Part shown: piece by piece, positions 34,438 through 37,491 of the stretch
Layout of the letters: each line of letters starts with the position of its first letter
How positions within the stretch are numbered: the stretch's first letter is position 1
Source of the DNA: a bacterium BMS3Abin03
Lineage (GTDB): Bacteria; Bacteroidota; Ignavibacteria; Ignavibacteriales; Ignavibacteriaceae
Length of the DNA stretch: 37,491 nucleotides
Assembly (NCBI GenBank): GCA_002898075.1
Contig: BDSV01000182.1
Span: 1 to 37,491, forward strand
Direction of reading: 5' to 3'
Translations under genes and position numbers: made by a program
The notes under the pieces: model-generated
What the model saw: only the letters and a program-made list of their open reading frames with translations
What the model was told of the DNA's origin: nothing
The model's database searches: none

Positions 34438-36117
34438 TTATTCTCCCATTACTTTTGCCCGGTGTCGTCTTGCCTCTTCAAGGGAATTAAAGTATCCTAT
34501 TCGAACCCGGTACCATGTGCCATGCAGTTGGGGGAGATTTTTCGCTTCAACTACAAATGCATTTTCACCGTCAGCTTGAAGTCTTTCTACTTCAGAAAGT
34601 GCTTTCTCGTATTTACGCCAGGAAGATACCTGGAAACAAAACAGCCGTCCGTCGGTAAATATCATATTGCCTACATTTCTCTCTACAGCAGCGTTGTATT
34701 CATCACCCTTCAAACGTTTCGGAACCGTTTCATTCACTACCTTTTTACCAGTTATAAGTTCAATTGTCACCCTTCTGTTTAATGCTCTTCCCGTCTCTGT
34801 GGAATTATCACCGATAGGGTAATCAGGACCTAACCCTACAACTTCGAGTCTGGATAAGTCTGCTCCGTGTTTAATAAGATAATTTGCAACTGCCCAGGCA
34901 CGCTCCTTAGAGATCTTTTTATTGATCTTATAAGAGCCGGTATTATCTGTATGACCTTCAATTCTCCATTTTGTATCGGGGTATTCCTGCAATATAACAA
35001 GAAGCTTATTTAAAGCTGTTCTTGCTCCAGGGAGTAATTCAGATTTGCCTATTTGAAAATTTATTTCGCCGGATAATACAAATTTCGTTATGTCGGGTAG
35101 TCCTTTTTGTTGAGATTTTAAGGGGCAGCCGAACTTGTCAACTTCAGTTCCCGGGGGAGTGCCGGGACAGTTATCCGTATAATCCGGTACACCGTCACCG
35201 TCTTCATCTAAAGGGCAGCCTCTCATATTGACCGGAACGTTTAGTGGTGTATTCGGGCATTGATCAAGGTAATCCGGTACACCGTCTTCATCTGTGTCTA
35301 TCGGGCAGCCGGATTCATCAACTACTATATTTGCCTGTGTATTCGGACACCTATCCAGATAATCGGGAACACCATCCTTATCTGTATCCAACGGGCAGCC
35401 GTATTCATCCACCTGGACACCGTGTGGAGTATCCGGGCAGACATCTTCATCATCCGTTATCCCATCGCTGTCGGAATCTCTCACACCGCCAAAGTAAAAC
35501 GAGAAACCGCCTAAGAATGTAAAGAAAATATCATTATCTGTTCCCGCATTTTTATCATCAAGATTATCATTCCGCACGTAATTAACCGCACCATTCAAAT
35601 TTAAGCTGAAGTTCTGTGCCAATAAAAACCTAACCCCTAACTCACCCTGTAATAAATATTCATTGCGGGAATACTGTTTTGCTTTGTTATGGGGTAAGCG
35701 ATTGCCGCTATTATCTTTAGGATCGAAATAGAAATAAGATGCGCCTACGTATCCGTAAGGAAAGACAATATCGGATGCTTGTAATGCATATATTAAACCA
35801 CCGCCTAAAAGGACAATATCGGTTTTAAAACTACCTGTTTGAGGCTTATTATCGCCTTTAAGAAATCCTCCTCCGGTAAAAGCTCGAAGCCCGAGTATTC
35901 CAAAATTTGTAGTTGGGATGAAATACTCTCCCATCAGCCGGGTGTAATAATTGAAGCGAGAATTCACAAAATCCGATCTTGTGTATGTAGCTCCGCCTTC
36001 AACCGATACTAACCACCTGGAGGATAGCAGATTCATTTTGTTATAATTTTTTTCCTGGGCAAAAGAAGTACTGCCTAATAGTATTATAACCAATATTGAG
36101 CTAATTAATGTCTTCAT
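34438..36117 (-). CDS. OmpA-family protein with thrombospondin type 3 repeats and C-terminal SPOR domain
   Basis: The protein is 559 aa, with a signal peptide ending TSFAQ. Residues about 25-213 form an outer-membrane barrel-like part (SVEGGATYTRSDFVNSRFNYY, GELGVRFLLAQNFSLNLNGA). Residues 214-333 are four 30-residue TSP3 repeats with DxDxDGxxDxxDxCPxT and GCP motifs, which bind calcium. About 345-455 is an OmpA peptidoglycan-binding domain (FQIGKSELLPGA, IEGHTDNTG, ERAWAVANYLIKHG, ALNRRVTIEL). The end (about 475-557: FCFQVSSWRKYEKALSEVERL, WYRVRIGYFNSLEEARRHR) is a SPOR domain, which binds glycan chains lacking stem peptides. It probably ties the outer membrane to the cell wall, with two wall-binding domains in one chain. 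Confidence 0.92.
   Translation of the reverse strand: MKTLISSILVIILLGSTSFAQEKNYNKMNLLSSRWLVSVEGGATYTRSDFVNSRFNYYTRLMGEYFIPTTNFGILGLRAFTGGGFLKGDNKPQTGSFKTDIVLLGGGLIYALQASDIVFPYGYVGASYFYFDPKDNSGNRLPHNKAKQYSRNEYLLQGELGVRFLLAQNFSLNLNGAVNYVRNDNLDDKNAGTDNDIFFTFLGGFSFYFGGVRDSDSDGITDDEDVCPDTPHGVQVDEYGCPLDTDKDGVPDYLDRCPNTQANIVVDESGCPIDTDEDGVPDYLDQCPNTPLNVPVNMRGCPLDEDGDGVPDYTDNCPGTPPGTEVDKFGCPLKSQQKGLPDITKFVLSGEINFQIGKSELLPGARTALNKLLVILQEYPDTKWRIEGHTDNTGSYKINKKISKERAWAVANYLIKHGADLSRLEVVGLGPDYPIGDNSTETGRALNRRVTIELITGKKVVNETVPKRLKGDEYNAAVERNVGNMIFTDGRLFCFQVSSWRKYEKALSEVERLQADGENAFVVEAKNLPQLHGTWYRVRIGYFNSLEEARRHRAKVMGE
35119..35478 (-). repeat. Four tandem 90-bp coding repeats (TSP3 units)
   Basis: Four units of exactly 30 codons each, starting DSDSDG, DTDKDG, DTDEDG and DEDGDG and each ending GCP(L/I). 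They lie inside the OmpA-type gene. Unit 1 is the most divergent; units 2 and 3 share DGVPDYLD. Equal unit length would allow gain or loss by recombination without a frameshift. Confidence 0.85.
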
Positions 36118-36694
36118 ATTAAAGCCCCAGTAAAGTAATATTCTTAAAATATTGTATTTATGTAATTATAAAGTTTACCGTTTAATGTACTTGAGAAAAA
36201 ATCATTATTCTATTTTAATTAAATTACTTATAGATTAATTAAAATAAAAGCTTTATGTAAAATAATGTTACGAGAATTTTAAATAAACAGGAATATTATA
36301 AATATTGTAATAATAAATTACAAAGAGAAGTCAAAGTATATTTTTTTGAAATAATTTTTTAAGGAAATATAGTTTTGAAGTACGAAAGTGGATGGAAAAT
36401 TTTTAATTAACCTAACCTGGTCAAGCCAGAACCAAAGAAGTTTTAAAAAGTTGAACGAAAATAATAATCTCTGAAAACCTTATGAATAAAGTACGATAGA
36501 ACATTTGAAAAAATATTCTGCCAAGAATAACACGAATATTACTGATAAGATACTAATTTCTCTAATTCACCTAATTGACCTAAATAAATCCCAAATTACA
36601 AGTCCCAATCTTGTAATCTTTCAATTTTGTAATTTTGAATCTACTATTAATTGAATTTACTTTAATATTGTTTTGCTATAGTTCATTAAGTATT
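36118..36694. other. AT-rich intergenic region
   Basis: About 577 bp without a credible gene. It should hold the promoter of the OmpA-type gene, which I cannot place. An 8-bp hairpin (ATTACAAG 36595-36602 with CTTGTAAT 36610-36617) lies after the hicA remnant and could end its transcript, but no good T-run follows on that strand. Confidence 0.5.
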
Positions 36695-36913
36695 TTATTT
36701 TATTTCTATGAACATTTTTACAGTCAAGCCACTTTTTCTTATTAATGCTCTTAGTAAACCAGGTGCTAACTCTTTATGATCTGGTATTGATAATGTAGGT
36801 TTTGATGGGTGATACAGAATTGTATGACTGTCGGTTTAATGATCAACTATATATCCGAACTTTTGAAATACTTTTACTGCTTTTTTGCCCGATACATTTG
36901 ATAGAAGCCCCAT
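36695..36913 (-). pseudogene. hicA: HicA-type mRNA interferase toxin, inactivated by ochre codon
   Basis: ATG 36913 directly follows the hicB stop. The frame reads MGLLSNVSGKKAVKVFQKFGYIVDH, then TAA (36838-36836, codon 26), then TDSHTILYHPSKPTLSIPDHKELAPGLLRALIRKSGL to a second TAA at 36695. The whole gives a 72-aa HicA with its dsRBD-like fold and the catalytic His in the (G)SH block. The TAA probably replaces CAA (Gln), and the usual Gly before SH reads Asp. As it stands no active toxin would be made. Confidence 0.85.
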
Positions 36914-37132
36914 TTATATAGTAACCTCGCCGACGAACAATTCCTGTATTTCTTTAATATCTAATCTTTTATGTTTTTTTTCAACATAAATCCATCCATT
37001 AATAGCATCTTTAACATTTTCCAAAGCTTTATCAATCGTTTTACCCTGACTCATACAACCATTTAAAGAAGGCACGTCAACAACGTATCCTTTATATTCA
37101 CTGTCGTACATTATGATTACTTTAAAGTTCAT
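36914..37132 (-). CDS. hicB: HicB-type antitoxin
   Basis: The protein is 72 aa, the short form of HicB: NFKVIIMYDSEYKGYVVDVPSLNGCMSQGKTIDKALENVKDAI is the partial RNase-H-like fold that binds and blocks HicA. The C-terminal part is short, without a clear DNA-binding domain. GGAG lies about 8 nt before ATG. Gene order hicB-hicA with zero spacing suggests co-translation. The antitoxin is intact although its toxin is broken. Confidence 0.9.
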   Translation of the reverse strand: MNFKVIIMYDSEYKGYVVDVPSLNGCMSQGKTIDKALENVKDAINGWIYVEKKHKRLDIKEIQELFVGEVTI

Positions 37133-37317
37133 AATTATTTCTCCATAGTATAAAAAATAAATAACAAGTAAGATACTGTGAAGTACTTAATTCTTTGTTC
37201 CAACAATCGCAGTAAAAATAACCACTAAATCAAAACTGTATTATTATACACTGTTTTATATTCAAAATCAACTAGTTTCATATTTATCTTATCATAACTC
37301 AAGTTGACCGCCACAAA

Positions 37318-37491
37318 TTATGCAGCCAATAAAAGGTTTTTAAGTTCATAAGATAGTTCATCCTTTGAATGATTCTTTTCAATACAATAATCAATTGTAT
37401 CTGATGAAGCAATTAACCTTACACGATCAATCATATTATTAACTGAAAAATGAGCTATATTTTTCTTTGTTAGTTTTTTCCCTTTTTCACG
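37318..37491 (-). CDS. Unidentified protein, C-terminal fragment cut by window edge
   Basis: The minus strand is open from the window end to TAA 37320-37318 (57 residues). It reads REKGKKLTKKNIAHFSVNNM, then IDRVRLIASSDTIDYCIEKN and ends ELKNLLLAA. The piece is helical and basic at its start. I do not recognise a family. About 185 bp of AT-rich DNA separates it from hicB. Confidence 0.5.
   Translation of the reverse strand, partial: REKGKKLTKKNIAHFSVNNMIDRVRLIASSDTIDYCIEKNHSKDELSYELKNLLLAA

Noticed and set aside
35119-35478. Regular repeats that might suggest a CRISPR array
   Set aside because: The units are contiguous 90-bp coding repeats in frame with no spacers; they are TSP3 domains.
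33824-36838. Recoding of TAG/TAA as glutamine, suggested by two Gln-to-stop sites
   Set aside because: Many intact genes here end in TAA or TAG at the expected protein ends, so the standard code applies.

Overview
The window looks like the chromosome of an AT-rich, Gram-negative bacterium of the Bacteroidota/Chlorobiota line, most likely Ignavibacteria or a close relative. The evidence is a type IX secretion (T9SS) C-terminal sorting domain with the YPNPFNPST signature, a PorV/PorQ-family protein, a CarboxypepD_reg TonB-dependent receptor, a GldA/GldF/GldG-type ABC cassette, weak Shine-Dalgarno signals with frequent TTG starts, and an OmpA protein with thrombospondin type 3 repeats. The taxonomy is inferred from gene content only.

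Region 1 (1-22723) is a carbohydrate utilisation locus, very probably for beta-mannan or beta-manno-oligosaccharides. A LacI-family regulator (1018-2040) has two identical 14-bp palindromic operators upstream and a divergent, edge-truncated CocE/S15-type hydrolase. Then, all on the plus strand, come: a T9SS-sorted two-module carbohydrate-binding protein; a TonB-dependent receptor with no SusD; a 1085-aa exported protein with Fn3-like and sorting-like domains; a PorV-like protein; a SurA/PpiC-type isomerase; a complete sugar ABC importer (lipoprotein binding protein, two permeases, and the ATPase at the end); a GH130 phosphorylase; a secreted alpha/alpha-barrel lipoprotein; a GH2 beta-mannosidase; and a second, divergent GH130-like protein. 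The inferred flow is surface capture, TonB-driven outer-membrane passage, ABC import, then cytoplasmic phosphorolysis and hydrolysis.

Region 2 (23015-31949) is housekeeping or envelope: a GldA-F-G-like ABC cassette with a DUF4340-type partner, a small outer-membrane barrel gene whose signal peptide is in a different frame from its body, a Nudix CoA-pyrophosphatase-like enzyme, a HAD hydrolase, LemA, and a DUF2207-type membrane protein with a Gly-rich tail.

Region 3 (31950-37491) is accessory and decayed. A four-helix-bundle (23S IVS-type) gene is split by a roughly 375-bp insertion that has 13-bp perfect terminal inverted repeats and carries a frameshifted GIY-YIG gene. A wecB-like epimerase has an amber codon at the Gln of its TGQHYD motif. 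A cluster of palindromic repeats precedes an intact OmpA/TSP3/SPOR protein. A hicB antitoxin is followed by a hicA toxin with an ochre codon, and an unidentified gene runs off the right edge. Five of the broken reading frames lie after 27.3 kb, so either local decay or sequence errors should be considered.
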